Origin: Symsagittifera roscoffensis
Taxonomy: Eukaryota > Xenacoelomorpha > Acoela > Convolutidae
DNA length: 60,000 nucleotides
Reading direction: 5' to 3'
Assembly (NCBI RefSeq): GCF_963678635.1
Contig: NC_087062.1
Location: 92,543,845 to 92,603,844, forward strand
Made by a program: the position numbers and the translations under genes. Of this stretch, positions 16,687 through 30,900 are shown one piece after another. Each line of letters opens with the position of its first letter. Positions within the stretch are counted from its first letter, which is position 1. The notes beneath the pieces were generated by a model. That model saw only the letters and a program-made list of their open reading frames with translations. It was not told the origin of the DNA and made no database searches.

Positions 16687-19600
16687 CTACTGAAGCAGAA
16701 TCAATCGAAATGAGGAACACAATTTAATTCTGACCGCTTTATAAGAGTCCAGCATGATACGGTTGCTCTGAATTTGCCCCTTATGTTTGTAAAGACGATC
16801 ACGCTCTTTGACTTCTGGAAGAGATTGGTACAACCTAAACAAGCAACGCAATATCCATGATGTCAAATCACTTTTTCCGATAGCAACCATTTCGTTGCCC
16901 TTTGCCGATCATACACTTCAACACGAATGCTTCTGAAACAAACATAAAAACTTACCGCTCAGTTCTCGACCTCATTTCACTGCGTGTGATTGGCTTTTTC
17001 TTGGCATTGTTGCAGTCTAAAACAAGCTAAGTTTGCCTTATCCGATTTCTTATTTAGAAGATAACCAATAAATCAATTGAATGGCGTTACTGTTGCCTCA
17101 GCTGGAGCGCCTTTAATTTTCGAAAAGTTTGTAATCCAAATTTTTTTTTGATTTCAAACAAAAACTGATTTCACTTTTCTACATTTAAACTGTTTATCAA
17201 TAATCATACAGGAGAAATCGAAAAGCCAGTAGAAACGTCAATTTTCAGATTCGCTTGACGTTTATTGTACATGACTTTAACTGAAATATTGAATTGAATT
17301 ATTTAGTGAGAAAATATACATATACAGACTCTGGAAAACCAAAAACAAGAGGATCAAGATACTAACAATTATGATAAAATGATTTCATGTAAATCGGAAT
17401 TATCTATTAGAAAACAGTTCTTAATTGTATACCTGTATTTATAAATTTCGCTTGTCTTTAATTGTTAATGGTCTTTAATTGTTTTAAATATTCAACAATT
17501 CTAATCGAAAACAACGTTGTCAGCATCCTGAGCCAATTACCTGATAGTGACTATAAAAGGCCCCAATCAGTGGTTTATACCTTAATGACAAAAGAAAACC
17601 AACTTTTACAGACCTCTAACAGGGATGACAGAGGCCCAACGAGGACTGTCTCTAGCCTGGATCGCGTCCAGTACTTTGGTCTTAGCCGGAAGTCCGTGGG
17701 ATCCCCTGGTAGACATGTTAATGTTAGCTCGCTTGTGTTCGTAGATCTCCTGCATGTGTCTTTCCGCTGCTCGGATAGAGATCAGTCTTTGTCGTTCGCG
17801 CGACTTGCGCAACACATCCGCTTTATTCAGCAGAAACGCATCCTGGAAACTATACGTAGTTAACTTATCAGCAGCAAAAAAGCACTTTGTTCCAGTTCGC
17901 AAATGACAATTCAAAACAATGATGCACATGAGACTGGGATTTTCAACTAAATCGGAGCGACATTTTTTGAATTTACCTGAAGTGTCAACTTGGAGGTTCC
18001 GCGTGGCTTTTTCATCTCAGTTGGTAGTTGCTTCGGCCGACCTGCATGTCCTACATTCTCTTCTTCGTTTTCTTTGTCACTGAGCGAAAAGAACCACGAC
18101 AGAGTATTTTGTGGACTTTTCAAGTTAGCCGCTTCCATAATTTGCCTTGAAGCTTTCGTCTCCTTTCTAAAATGAGTTCATTGCGCCTTCTATTGATATT
18201 CTCAGGTAAGATATACTTTGGAATCAAAACAAAAAGAATTTAAGCCATTTAATTGAAATTTCATCGTGATAAAAATAACACGACCTAGATAACGTTTACT
18301 ACCCACTAATTTACGTGAAAACATCATCGAATGAATGTCTTCCGACACTAGAAAACTCCGCTCAACTCGAACTCTTTCCTTCCTGGGAGTATATCCATAA
18401 TAAAATTGATTGGTTTGTTTTGTCATTACCTGGTCTTTATATTTTCATTTGCTCTTAAAGCGTTGTCGAAATTAACACCATTCAATCCCATCTCGCTCTG
18501 ATAGCCAAACATCAACTCCCTCGAAGTCTGAACTGAAACTGTTCTCTTCGATTCACACACTAAAACCTCGTCCATTTCCTCGTTAGAGTTTGACTTCTTC
18601 GCTCTAGACTTTGGTTTGCCAGTGACGCGTTGTATATTATTTGTTGCTATTCCCTCTTTATCTATTTTAACCCTTCTATTTGCGGCTGAAGATGCCACAT
18701 GTTGAACTTCACTCATAGGCGCAACATTCCTTTTCAAGTTCTCTTCTTCCGAAGCTTTTCTGGAAAGCCACGACCTGCTCGGTTTTTCGGTACCCTGAGT
18801 TTTAAATTTCTTTCCGGCATCGGAAACTGACGTAGTGTCAAAATCACTTTCCGGCATCAGTGATAAATTTGCAGCCTCTTTGACTCCTTCTAACCACTGA
18901 CGTGCAAAGTACTGAACTGGGTTGCAAATCAACTGGGAAAAACAATCAATTTCATCCCGAGAAGACTTCGGATTTGTTGTCTTACCCGTTCGATTTTCCC
19001 CTTTCCCAGCTTTCGGGAACTTCTCCCAGAGTCCGGTTAATTTCGGATTTCTCGCCTTCCTGTTGTCGTTATCCATTTTATTTCTAGTTCTCTCAACAAC
19101 ATTTCTCGACGAGGGATAAAAATGGCTCAGAGGTTTAGAAGACATTACAGTCGGCTCGCTATTGTCACTTTTGTCCAATTCAAAGCACTGTGACAAATCT
19201 TCTCGACTTCGTCTCAACTTTTCTCGCTTCCTTGAAGGTGATCTTCTGATGTCAGCTCTTCTCAAATCGCGTTCTGGCGAATACAGACTATCATTCATAT
19301 CGCGAAAGAAAGACGAATTACAACTTTCGGTCACTATACTCATTACACTTCCCACAAAATGACTCGTGTCATTCAAGCTTTTATCGTAATGGTACTCGAA
19401 GTCGTCCACACTTTCGGTGATAAAAGCCGTTGAGTTGTTCAGGCTATAGTCATGTGCATATGTACTTTCATTTCTAAGTGAAGTGTCGTTCAAACTGATG
19501 TTACTCTTGGACCCGTAGACGCCCGATGAATGGGGTTGATTGACAAGTAACCGTCTGGGTGTCCACGAACCAATCGTTTCGTTCGGGAGATTCCTAGGCG

Positions 19601-22600
19601 TCTCTGCATCCACTGAGCCTGTGTGTGTACTTTCAACTGTTGTCATTGTTTGTGTGACAACGTCATCGGCATTTTTTGATGTCCTGAGAAAGTCTTCGGT
19701 CCAGTTGAACGAACCGTCTGGTCCTCCTACGTACAAACACGATTTGCTCATTAAAATGCTAAATACTATTGCTTTACCAGATAGCCAGCATTATGCCACA
19801 AATAAGAGGGGAAACAACTATTACCTCAATTCATAAACAATTCAATTGCTCTTGTAAGAGTAACTAAGCTGGGAAGACTTTAGTTATTTTTTAAACTTGC
19901 ATATTTTGCACATAAAAATAAGAAAATGTGATTCATACCTTTCGTAAAATATGAGCTGTTTAAATTTGTCGCATCCGCATTGTTAAAAGAACAATCCATG
20001 ATTTGCGAGCTTTCCCTCTCGAATATCTGCTGAACTCTAGATGCTAATTCTTCATATTCTTCTTCTTCGACAGTCTTGTCGAGGATCTTATCATTCTGGC
20101 CTATTTGCTCTCGCTTAGAGCTTATTTTATCGATCACTCCCGAGACATGGTTCGCAAGCTCTTTCGCCTTTCGAGCCGAATCGGTCATCGATTCTTCGGA
20201 GGGCTTCACGGACGAAACATCGTCACTTTTCTTAGGTACAGAATAGTAGGGTTTGTACGTATATGAAGTTTGCTGTGACTGCATTAGCAGCTCTTGCACC
20301 TTCCTGTTCAGCGAATCGACTGTGTGCTCCAGCTCCGTAACATCGATTGGCTCTCTTGGCGTGGCGCTTGCTGACTTGACCTCTGGGACTTTCTCGCTCA
20401 TAAGTTGAGCCAAAGACGGGATATTTTCAGAGGCTAAACAATTTTCAATGAAAATATATTTGTTATTCCCAGCACCGAGGCTATAGAGAAACAATGGACT
20501 CGGGTACTTTGATACGCAAAATTTGCTAAAAGACAGTTAAAAAAATTGTCTCTTAACACAAGAAAACAATGAGAACTGGCACAATTTTCATTAAACTAAC
20601 ACATTAATAAACTGGAACAATAGGTGTCTTAGCTGCTTTTTAAAACTAAAATTATTTTGTTTTAATGCGCTATTTGCACATTTGCTATGGAACCAAAAAA
20701 AATGATTTGAAATCAAAATGAGTTCAAAGAGAAATCAAAGTCAAACCGCGAGTACCTATTGAATTTTCTTCATGAAAATTTTCTTAATTTAATCCAATCG
20801 TTGAAGACTTGTTGTAACTAGAAATATTTTCCCTTTCGAGTTTTAAAATCAACAAACCCAGAAATTAACTTTCAAGTCTCGTAAATTCCTACTACATGTT
20901 AAAATCAAAACTTTGATAGAAAAAATTTGAATTATTATTATTTTTAAATCATTAGTTAAAATTAAATTGTATTAAAATATCCGAGACTTAAAATATCCTG
21001 AATTATGTCTTGTATATCCTGTATTAAAATATCCAGAATTCCAAAAGAATTACTACAAATTTGTCTTGACGTGATTATTCCGCAGCAACGTAACTTACTG
21101 AACAAACGTAATTGTTCTTATAACAATAAAATAAAAATAAATTGTAATAAATATCAGAAATATCATGAATTACCTGTATTGTATATCCTCTTTTAAAAAC
21201 TCAAGAATTACAACGGATTAACTACAAAATTGCCTTGTTGTGATTATTCAAAAGCAACGTAACTTTCAGAAAGCTCGCCCAAATTAAAGCAACAAGAACT
21301 ACTGAAAACTTCTGACAGCCAAATTATAGGCGGATTTAAAAATTAAAAATAACTATCACAAATTGAGCTTTCAAGAATTTGAGAAACTAAGCAGATCGGC
21401 TATTTACAAAACTTAATCGGATTCATACAATCAAAAGGACGACTACCGGAAAATGATCGAGGTCAGGAACAGAGAGCTGGATCGAGCAGTGACACCAATA
21501 TGCCAGATGCAACAACCTTCAAATCGACAGCGGTCCAAAACCGTGAGAAATTTTCGCCATTCCTTGTATCAGAGGAAAACACTTGACTCTAGGGTCAAGC
21601 ATACCAGCAGCTCGGCAAAAGACTGAAATTCTGCTTATTGTCACCAAAGTATATTCATACAGGGGGTAGCACAACTAAAGAGAAAAATCAAGTTCTTGAT
21701 CGGTATCTTATTAAAATGAGATGTCCAAATGAAATGTCCAAGATGGAACCAACTCTTCTTTAAAAAACTCCTACCCTTGATTTCATTAACAAATTTCAAA
21801 AACTTATTGAGGAAATTACTACTAAAGTTAGCCCAGATATGGTCGTTGTTTGCGTAATACAGCCAATATTCGATAAACTTGATGCATACAGTTCCACAAC
21901 ATTGAAGAATTTAATAGCTTGATTACCGAGCAGTTCGTATCTAGAGCAGGTTTTAAGGCGCCCAAATTGAACTCGCTGATGCAAGAGTTCAGTAACCATA
22001 GCTTTTATTTTGGAACGAGATACATTTCAATGATAACCACGGCGTCCCTTTCTTACGTAATTGTCTGCCTACTTTCGTTGGTAAAAACTCTAACCTTCCC
22101 AGAGTCAAACAATCTAATGATTATGCATATCGACCTCTCTTTAAAGCGCCTTCTCAACATTATCAAAACTCTTATTTGAACAGAAATACTAATCCAGTAA
22201 CCGAAATAAAAATAATTTCTCTCACTTCTGGGCCTACAATCAAAGCCACCATCAAACTTTCAATTATACTAAGGGCTTTCTTAGCAGAAAAATTTGTTTT
22301 ATTTAGATATGACAGATCAGTCGAAGCCAGCAAGAAAACAAAAGGAGACGGCGTCATGCTTTTGGTGCTTATAAAAGTCAACCTAAAACTACGCCAAGAC
22401 TTAATTTTGCGCAAAAAATATGACAGTTTATGGATTGTACTCAAAACTGCATCTGACAAAATAAAAGAACCGCCGTTTTAAAAAAAATCTAACAATCCAA
22501 GCTAAGCAAACAAAACTGAATTCAAGGAAGAACTTACTCAGTCGGTTGACTATGCACAATCAATTAATACTAATATGATTCTTTAAAGCAATTATAACCT

Positions 22601-25600
22601 TAATTACCTTCAAGTCGACGATTAAGATTCACTAGATACAATTTTCACACCCTATAATCTCGTTGTTACTAATAACCTTATTCCTATTCAATCGAATTCC
22701 CTAATAGACTACATCATCACCAATCTTAGTTTAAAAGATCAAGCAAACAAATCAATCGTATTTACACCTAAAAAAAACAGATCACTAGGAAATTTATTCA
22801 TAATTGAACTTAATGCGGAAACAAAACTCCGTTCAAGCGCAAAATATGTGATAAGAAACTACTCAGAAAAATAAGTCAATTCAAATCGGTCAAAAATTAA
22901 ATGCAGAAGCTTCTACTAGCAAAGTAACCCATAAGCAAGGTTCAACATTTGCAATCAAAATATAGTTGAAAAATTGAAATCTGTTCTCCACAGAAAACAA
23001 TTTTCATACGTAATGACAAACCAAAAGTAAATTTGAAAGATGATAAATTCATATCGCAGCTATTCAAACCAAAAAACGAACGTGAAAAATGGAACATTAA
23101 TAACAACACAAAAAATCATCTAATAGTATTTCTCTTCTAAAAAAACTCCATCTGAAAAATCATGAAAATAGCTTCCAGATGGCAAATCTTCTTAAACATT
23201 AACTTTTAATTCAACACTAGGTTGTTTCTCTGAAAAAGACACAAAGAGCTATCTTATTGTAGAACCACGTCAAACCAAATTTAATTACAAAACTCCATTT
23301 TCATTTACAAATTATAACTCCTTTAGGAAGTAAATGAGAACTTCTCATACTTGATGTAAAAAAAACACAAGGCCCATCTGACACTCCATCATGAGCTCTT
23401 ACATATGGCTGCAATGAAATCTACACGTATCTCACTTTTCTTCTGAATGAATACCTGAAAAACAAGCTTTTTTCACAAGCTAAAATAGCGATCTCTCTAA
23501 AAATACAGGTCTTTCTCACTTACTGGAGTACTATCGGAAGTGTTTGAAAAACTAATCAATAAACAAATTAATGAATATCTTTTATCTCAAAACCTTATCA
23601 GAAACACTCAGTTTGGCTTAAAAACATCATACTCGACAATTTTATTTCGCACGAAGCATTTAGAAAATCCATTTATACCAGTAAATTTGTCGCCTGCTCA
23701 TTATTAGATCTCTCGAAGTCAGTTGATTCTATCAAACTTAAACAACTAAGAATTTCTGAACCTGCTATAGACCTAGTAAATTCTTTCATAAGCGACTGCT
23801 GCCAGAATATAACAAAAATAACACTGAATCCGATTGGATCTCGCTTCATCGAGGTTTTCCACTGTATTAGAACTTCTCATTTTCGACCTGTACATCAATG
23901 CTCTTAGCAAGGAACTTAACTCATGGAAAGTAGTACAAAATGCAGATGACACAATTCTCGTCTGTTACGATAAAAAGATCGAAACTGGCTAAATGAAATT
24001 GGAAAAAAAAATGCAAAATTTTATCAAAATAATTTCTGAGATACTTGCTCCACCTTAATGCCAAAAAACAGCCTATCATATTCAGCAGAAAACATGTTCA
24101 AAAAGATTTTAAAAATACACAATTGCCTTGGACAAAAATATTATTGAAGAAAAAGCCAATGTGATATATCTCGGAGTAATATTACACCAATTTTTGACAT
24201 TTCTAGGCAAATTTTGACATTTCTAGACGCTCAAGCATTTTAAACTTGTTGTGATCGTGGAAAATTCGATTCATCATCTGATCTTGAATTAAAACACAAT
24301 AAATTGTCAGAAACAATGTTTCTTGACTGGAAAGTAATTTGCCATTTCTGGAGAATAAAACAACTTTTATTACCAGCTAACCAAAAAATTCCATACGAAG
24401 ACAATCACTTTAACATGAACACAAGAAATAAAAAATTATATTTTGTCGAAAGATTTATTGCGCAAAAGATTGAAATCTCTTTTTTTTTAAAAAAAATGAA
24501 TAACAATTTGGAACAGGTTACATGATGACAAAATCAATTTCAAGAATATCCTTACTTACAGAAAAGCAAAAACAACTTATAAGAAATATTTCTGACTTTT
24601 ATTTTAAGATGATCCAACAATGCCAACCTATGGAAAAGTTTCATGGAAAGCGTTCAATTTTTTCAGTGAAAGTTCCGTAAGATTGTGATACAATCAATTA
24701 TTATGCTTAAGATTTGTATTCTAATATTTTGCTGTATTTGAAAAAATATATATAATCATAATTTAACTTACACTTGTACATTTTAAAATACTTTCAACTG
24801 ACAATTAAAATGTTTTTTAAAGACTTCCTGAAAAAACGCAAGACCTTAATATGTTGTTATTACTTTGTTCATAAGCACTTAAAAAGGCAACGCTAACTTT
24901 CATTTACATTTTTAGCCAAGTTTTTAAAAGATTCCTTTCCATTCCCATTGCCCCTCTTGAACGTTAGGAATGGAAAGGAATCTTTTAAGAACTTGGCTAA
25001 AAAATGTAAATGAAAGTTAGCGTTGCCTTTTTAAGTGCTTATGAACAAAGTAATAACAACATATTAAGGTCTTGCGTTTTTTCAGGAAGTCTTTATAAAA
25101 CATTTTAATTGTCAGTTGAAAGTATTTTAAAATGTACAAGTGTAAGTTAAATTATGATTATATATATTTTTTCAAATACAGCATTGAAAAAATTTGCTGT
25201 ATTTGAAAAAATATATATAATCATAATTTAACTTACACTTGTACATTTTAAAACACTTTCAACTGACAATTAAAATGTTTTTTAAAGACTTCCTGAAAAA
25301 ACGCAAGACCTTAATATGTTGTTATTACTTTGTTCATAAGCACTTAAAAAGGCAACGCTAACTTTCATTTACATTTTTTAGCCAAGTTCTTAAAAGATTC
25401 CTTTCCATTCCTAACGTTCAAGAGGGGCAATGCATTTTCTGTTTCTAGAATGGGGCGCTATACTAGTACATAACCATAAATTGGACCATTGTTTGCAAAC
25501 AATACTCAGAAACAATTTGAAGCTTCGTGTAATATACGTGTACTAGTATAGAAAACTTGTAGATCTAATTACATGTTGACTCACCTACTGACATGTTTGG

Positions 25601-25708
25601 GGACAAGTGAGCGGCTAATTCAAAGGATGCGTCGCTTAAAGCAGACTCGACCAAATGGTCAGCCAATGATTTCAATTTTTCATGGGTTGAGCTTATTTCT
25701 TCATTCAT
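16687..25708 (-). CDS. ALMS-motif protein (ALMS1/CEP295/C10orf90 family), seven coding exons
   Basis: Exons in transcript order: 25585-25708 (ATG), 19939-20433, 18430-19726, 17977-18166, 17614-17842, 16956-17016, 16687-16834 (TAG). They sum to 847 residues plus stop with every phase matching. The C-terminal ~170 residues match the ALMS motif: a segment around LQDAFLLNKADVLRKSRERQ, then KTKVLDAIQ, then KKPITRSEMRSR and LYQSLPEV. These correspond to QEAFL...ERIKRL, FLAIQ, KPISKKEM and YEQLPEV in vertebrate ALMS proteins. An Arg/Lys-rich helix closes the protein. A heptad-like segment (ELEHTVDSLNRKVQELLMQ) lies near residues 75-95. The long middle exon is Ser/Asn-rich and probably disordered. 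Family proteins act at centrioles and basal bodies, so that location is inferred. The donor after 17614 (GTCTGT) is weak. The first exon may be preceded by a UTR exon. Confidence 0.85.
20520..21430. repeat. Intron 1 of the ALMS-motif gene, including a ~180-bp direct duplication
   Basis: The segment at about 21000-21090 (GAATTAYSTSTTGTATATCC, then GACGTGATTATTC, CAACGTAACTT) recurs at about 21170-21265 in diverged form. The rest of the interval is AT-rich sequence without recognised content. Confidence 0.4.
21440..24600 (+). mobile_element. Dead non-LTR retrotransposon (LINE, apurinic-type endonuclease plus reverse transcriptase)
   Basis: Translating + strand frames piecewise gives an endonuclease region near 22300-22790 (fragments RSVEASKKTKGDGVMLLV and SNSLIDYIITN). 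A reverse transcriptase follows near 23520-23990, with VFEKLINKQINEYLLSQ, then FVACSLLDLSKS, then VVQNADDTILV. The catalytic YADD is replaced by NADD. C-terminal fragments continue to about 24600. Many stops and frameshifts break it, so it is a pseudogene. Order and motifs fit Jockey/CR1-like LINEs. It sits in intron 1 of the ALMS-motif gene, opposite to transcription. Confidence 0.75.
24731..25432. repeat. Three-unit fold-back: 237-bp unit in + - + arrangement
   Basis: Unit 1 (24731-24945, truncated by about 22 bases at its right end), unit 2 (24946-25182, inverted) and unit 3 (25196-25432, direct) are nearly identical over their length. The full unit runs from GCTGTATTTGAAAAAATATA to TTCAAGAGGGGCAATG. 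Only a few substitutions separate them, so the duplication is recent compared with the neighbouring dead LINE. Single strands would fold into a long hairpin. The unit begins near where the LINE remnant stops, so it could be that element's 3' region or an independent fold-back element. Confidence 0.85.
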
Positions 25709-26319
25709 TCTAACTAAAACTACACGAATAAACAACACCGCAACCGACTAGCTTTACACATCAGATGCATAATTACTCAGCAATTGCACATCACACTAGA
25801 GTCCAAAGAACTATTTAAACTAGCGTCAGCTTAGTATATTATTACAATCCTTCTTTTTTTGCAACCTAACTCGCAATTAAAAAGGTTCATTAAAAAGGAT
25901 CACTTATTTGGAAATTTCATTTTAGCATGGAAAATTGCATAGCATCTGTTCTTTGCTTTTTTTAAATATTTTTTTATTTTTAAAATGACGCGAATCAAAT
26001 AATCAGAAGGTCAAAATTATCATAGTAACCGAGGTTACAGTCAGGAGTCCCTTCACCACGTATTCCAGTCAAAATCCTTGGAATTTTTTAAATATGGAAG
26101 TGATAATGATAAAAGAAGATGTCAAATGTTGATTTCCTTACAATTAAAATCGATACGGGTTACGTTTCTTCAGAAAGAACACGCAACTCGACACAAGAAA
26201 ATATAATATAAAAGTGTTACAAATAAAAAATATCGGCGAAAATTATTTTGTCATTTATTGTTACGAGAACGCAAGCGGCGTTCGCAATCTGTATTGCCAG
26301 GGAAATTCTGTTTTAAAAG

Positions 26320-27780
26320 CTGACTGCTCTGGGTTCCTCAGTGCACATGCTTAGGTTCTTACAAAGCTTTCTCAAAAAAAATTCTGTGCTTGGGCCGGCC
26401 GCGCCCTGAATCTCAAAAGCTAGCGGTTGAAAAAGATTCCCATCATCTACTAGATCTTTAAAATTGTCATATTTTCGCTCTTCCGCCTCAACGGCAGCCG
26501 CACCAGGGTTATAAACAGACCCGGCACTAATTCTACTAGGAGCTAAGGGGTCTACTACCGTTACATCTCACAAGAGCTGCTTACCAACAGCCCATGGAAC
26601 GAGCGTCAAACCGTCTGGTCGCTTCTGATCGGTCCTGTAGAGGTGTCGTGTTTCTAAAACAGACGGAATGTGAGTAGAAGATAAACTCTACGTTATAAAG
26701 GCATTCAGGTTTGAATGCCTAGAGAATCTCCCTGCACTTTTGAGGAAAGAAAGACCATGCCAACCATCCTCGGTAACGTATTTTCCGCACACGCACTTAT
26801 GCCGTTCGCATCTTTTTGAGCCTAATCGACGTCCTATCGCCATTCTGAGTTGTTGGTTTGACAGTGTTAATCTTAATTTTTTGCACGGGATGACGTTCAA
26901 CCAATGGGAGCCAAATCTATCTTGAAACGCGTTGAATTTTTTTACGTCTGTTGATTTGAGTCGTAAATTCAAGTCTGCAAGGAGTTTTGGCATGCCAAAG
27001 CAATTTTTCAGGAGGTAAAACCATAATAGGCGTCTAGTTTGTCAATAACATCGGGCATTTTTTCAAGCTCTTTAATTTTCCCGTCGAGCAATTCTTTTCG
27101 GCAAAGTTCGCCTATTGGAGATCGTAAAATGGAGAATTTTTATTTTTTTTTATTTTGGGGTTTAATTTTCGAAATTGTGTTAAAATTGAACTATACTGTG
27201 TACCCGTAGTCGGTATCAAAAAAACAAATTTTGCACTTCTCAGTCTTCTTGCTCAAGCCAAAAAAGTGTCCCGATTTCAAAATGTTTTCGAGGTCCCGGA
27301 GTACTACCTTATAGTCGTCGGCCAAATTTCCATCAACTAAATACCAGATGTTAATTTTAGACTACAACTTTTTGCCTAGTGACTGAATTGTTTCCTGCAT
27401 ACAGGGGTGGGGCTTCAGGATCCCCTTGCTGAGTTCCGTCTTCTGACATTATCACAGAGCTTCCGTAAATAAGGTAACTAGATTTACTAAACGCGCAGTG
27501 TGTGTAATTATACAATTCAGGGCGATTTGAAAAAACATGATTAAGCATTGTTTCTCTATTGAGAGAGTTTTCTGCTCCTCGTTTGGTACCGCATCCTACC
27601 TGTACGCTTCCGAAAAGCTTTTGTTGCTCGTAGAGGGCCTTGCTTCCAGCGCTTTTAGACGCGATACATCTCAGTGTGTTTCCAATGGCAATCGGTCCAA
27701 CCCTCCGTCTATTTTTATGAGGGCGATAAACTTTGCGCCAAAAAAGAAAGGTCTTAGGGGTTCGTGTATTTGCCATCTCC
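26320..27780 (-). mobile_element. Decayed retroelement: reverse transcriptase with C-terminal zinc-knuckle and restriction-like endonuclease
   Basis: Minus-strand frames give RT pieces around 27357-27776 (RVGPIAIGNTLRCIASK, FGSVQVGCGTKRGAE, EDGTQQGDPEAPPL). A Cys/His segment follows (CERHKCVCGKYV, then HGLSFLKSAGRFSRHS, 26700-26850). Then comes an endonuclease-like block near 26430-26640 (RPDGLTLVPW, DVTVVDPLAPS, GAAAVEAEERKY). This order is typical of a class of non-LTR-like elements common in invertebrates that carry a restriction-like endonuclease. Stops and an internal deletion after GTQQGDP make it non-functional. Confidence 0.7.
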
Positions 27781-27959
27781 AGTGAGGTTTATCAGCTTAG
27801 TAAATGTTATCTGCTTTATGATCCCTTCAAATGTTGTCTGCTTTTTTTTGTGGCTAGTGCTTGATAACAATTGAGCCTCCGTGGATGAGTGGTTAGTGGA
27901 TGAGATCCTCAGACGCTCCCGAATTTTTATCATTTCTAGGCTTAATTCTAATTTTTTTT

Positions 27960-30900
27960 ATTTCACTTTGGAAGAGGAAGACTGTTGGAAAGGTCCTACT
28001 TGTTGGAAAGGAAGACACAATGCCATACCACCCCCTCTATTTTCGAACAAGTAAACGCCAAGACAGTTCAAAAAAAACCCTGAAAGCGCACAGAAGCCAC
28101 GGTCCCACAGGTCTAAATGCTTGCGAATGGAGAAGGATTTTAACTCACTTCCACCAGACATCCATTGATCTTTGCCAAACAATTGCAAAGCTATCTTATA
28201 CTACAGAGTTGACAAGTTTTCTGCAGTGTAGCTAATTGAAACCAGCCATTACTCGACTGGGAAAATTCACCGAGTAATTTCCAAAAAGTACTTGAATTCG
28301 CACTTCAAATACTCGAATGTAAAAAACATTCACCCGTTATCTCTTCTCTTTCTTCTTAGGGGTAATTTTTTATGCTGAATTCGAAAGTGATCATGTCCTA
28401 GGCTAATGGTTTATGCTGAATTTTTCTGAGATCACGGTGAAAACACTTTTAACATGAAAATTAAATGGGGGAAACAAATAACAGTAAGTATTTATAACAC
28501 AGAGTGACAGTTCTTGTGTAGAAAGACGTTTCGGTCGTGGGTTCTCGGCGACAAACGTGTCTGCAAGTGATTCCTACTCAGTCGCCCGAAGAATAAAAGT
28601 TTTTCTGGGTCATGCTCCCTGATTTCAGATTCTTAGCAACATTCTTAACAATATCAGCATAAGTTGGCTTTGACCGTCTATTGAATGTCGCAATTGTAAA
28701 GGGAGTAGAAATTGTGGCGTCATAGTTGTGTTCATCTGCTGGGTCTTGCCTGTGTGATGATGTTGCCTCTAATCCTTGCTCGTCCTCCCTAGATGCCATG
28801 ATTTTTGTTCTTAGAAAACGGTAAAAATGACCGTCGTTGTGAGTCAGGCCTCTTTGATGACGACTTTACAATAAACACATTGTCTCACCTCCGATTTAAG
28901 TCCGTTCACAAACTCCATCAAAAAGTCACTGTATACTGCGGATTTGATTGTAATCTCCTTCTTCCACTCTATTTGAGGTAGCTTCGGGCGTCCGGGAACT
29001 TAGATTTGCCATCCGTTTCGGAATCTGACATTTTTTCATAAAAATAATTGAAAAATAATTTTTTTTTGAAAATGTTTTAAAAAATTTTAACTTTTATAGA
29101 AAAAAAAATATATATCAGTCAAATTTTGAACTAATGTCAAAATGAGCTAAAAGCTAAAAGCAATGCTCGAATACTATTCAATACTCAAAAATTCTCGAAA
29201 AAATACTCGTCATCTTTAAATACTCGAACTCAGAAACTCGAAATTAGGATTAGAATACTCGAACTCGAATTCGAATACTCCAACTCGGCTTGAGTACTCG
29301 GTACTCGACTCGTATACCCAGCTTATACAAAAGCAAGTAAATTTTTTACTCATGAGAACCTAACGGGGTACAAATTGGGCCGTCCGATAGCTCTGGACAA
29401 ATGTAGCGGTATTGTTAAGGGCGAGGTTCTGAGACTAATAATTGGCAAAACAATCACCCAATGCATAAAATCAGACGATAAAAGTCTCGGAAAAATTTTC
29501 CTTCTCACCTTAGACCAGAAGCGTGGAATCAATTATGCAATCCAAAGCTTGAGGAACGAGTTTGAAAAACAGGAAACGGACGCCATACTACTTATATATG
29601 CAGAAGACGACCTCAATACGCTGAATAAAAATTTGCACTAAAAAATGTAGCAGTACTTTTTCCGGCACTAAAACATGCGCTAGCCAAATCATTCAAAAAA
29701 AAACATCCCCCAAAATTACTTGTCAGTAGCAGGAGGAACAATCATCGAAAAGGTTATGTTCAGATAAGAGACAATTCCACAGGTCGAGCTCCTGCAAAAA
29801 TCAAATATCACCCACAAATGGCACGCAGACGACGAAGTGCTGCAGGTGATCATAAGAGTCTCCGTGCAATACGCGACAACATGGATGTGGATGGTAAGGC
29901 TTTCATTACAGTGTGAAACCTTCCAAGTGTCAACTCAGTAAAAGGAAAACCGTCGGGAATGCGCCATAAAGGTATTCGAAATTACATATCAAACAAAGAT
30001 AGATGCTTTTAGACTCCTCGAATCAATTATTGGAACACCATCAGCTTGCGATTAAAACCTGGAAAGGGAAAATGAAAAGACATCCAACCCTATAAAATAA
30101 GCTAGATCAAATCCAAAATAGATAAAACATCACCACAAAATGCGTACCCCTGCCACACAGAAGGAGTTCAAAAAAAATTAAACTTTCTGATCAGAACAAC
30201 TTTGAAAGCATTTAAGGAAACGGATGAAACTGAGATAAACGTAAAACAGCACCTACTTCCTAGTATTCATGGTAAAAACCATACATCCGATGGTGATCGC
30301 AGCTTTTTTGAACTACCACTAAGATTGGGCGGATAAGACCTCCTCAGTAACTCGGACTTTTCCAGTTACGAGTGGTCACGAGCCTCCTGTGATCCGTCAG
30401 ATAACAGCGATCATGAAATACTTGAAATGGAACAAACTCTGATGAACAGAAACATCAAAACTGAGAAGCAGAACATCAAATTCTCATAAAAAGCTAAAAT
30501 TATGGGAAGCTGTCCGTCAGAAAAAAAAACGTACAATAAATCTAGCATCACAGAAAGAAGCATCAAACTGGCTGAGCGTGCTATCCTTAAAAAAGTACAG
30601 TTTTTCCCTCGACAGATTAGAGTTTAAAGATGTTTTACATCTGAGATTTGGATGGGAGCCGCCAAGCACTCCGCATACATGCCCATATGGACAACCGTTT
30701 ACACTGACTCACTCTTTACACATCCCCAAAGGTGGATGCACTCACCTCAGAGATAATGAAATTAGCGACACTCCTGGACGACGTATGACATGATGTATGT
30801 TCAAATAGAGCCGAAACTTCAATCGTTGGAAGGCGAGATTTTTCACAACAAAACAATTATTACTGAAGATGACACTCGACTTGACATTAAGCCAAATGGA

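Noticed and set aside
28578-28799. 73-codon minus-strand frame starting MASREDEQG
   Set aside because: It lies inside the insertion within the retroelement and is probably a transposon relic. Not listed as a gene.
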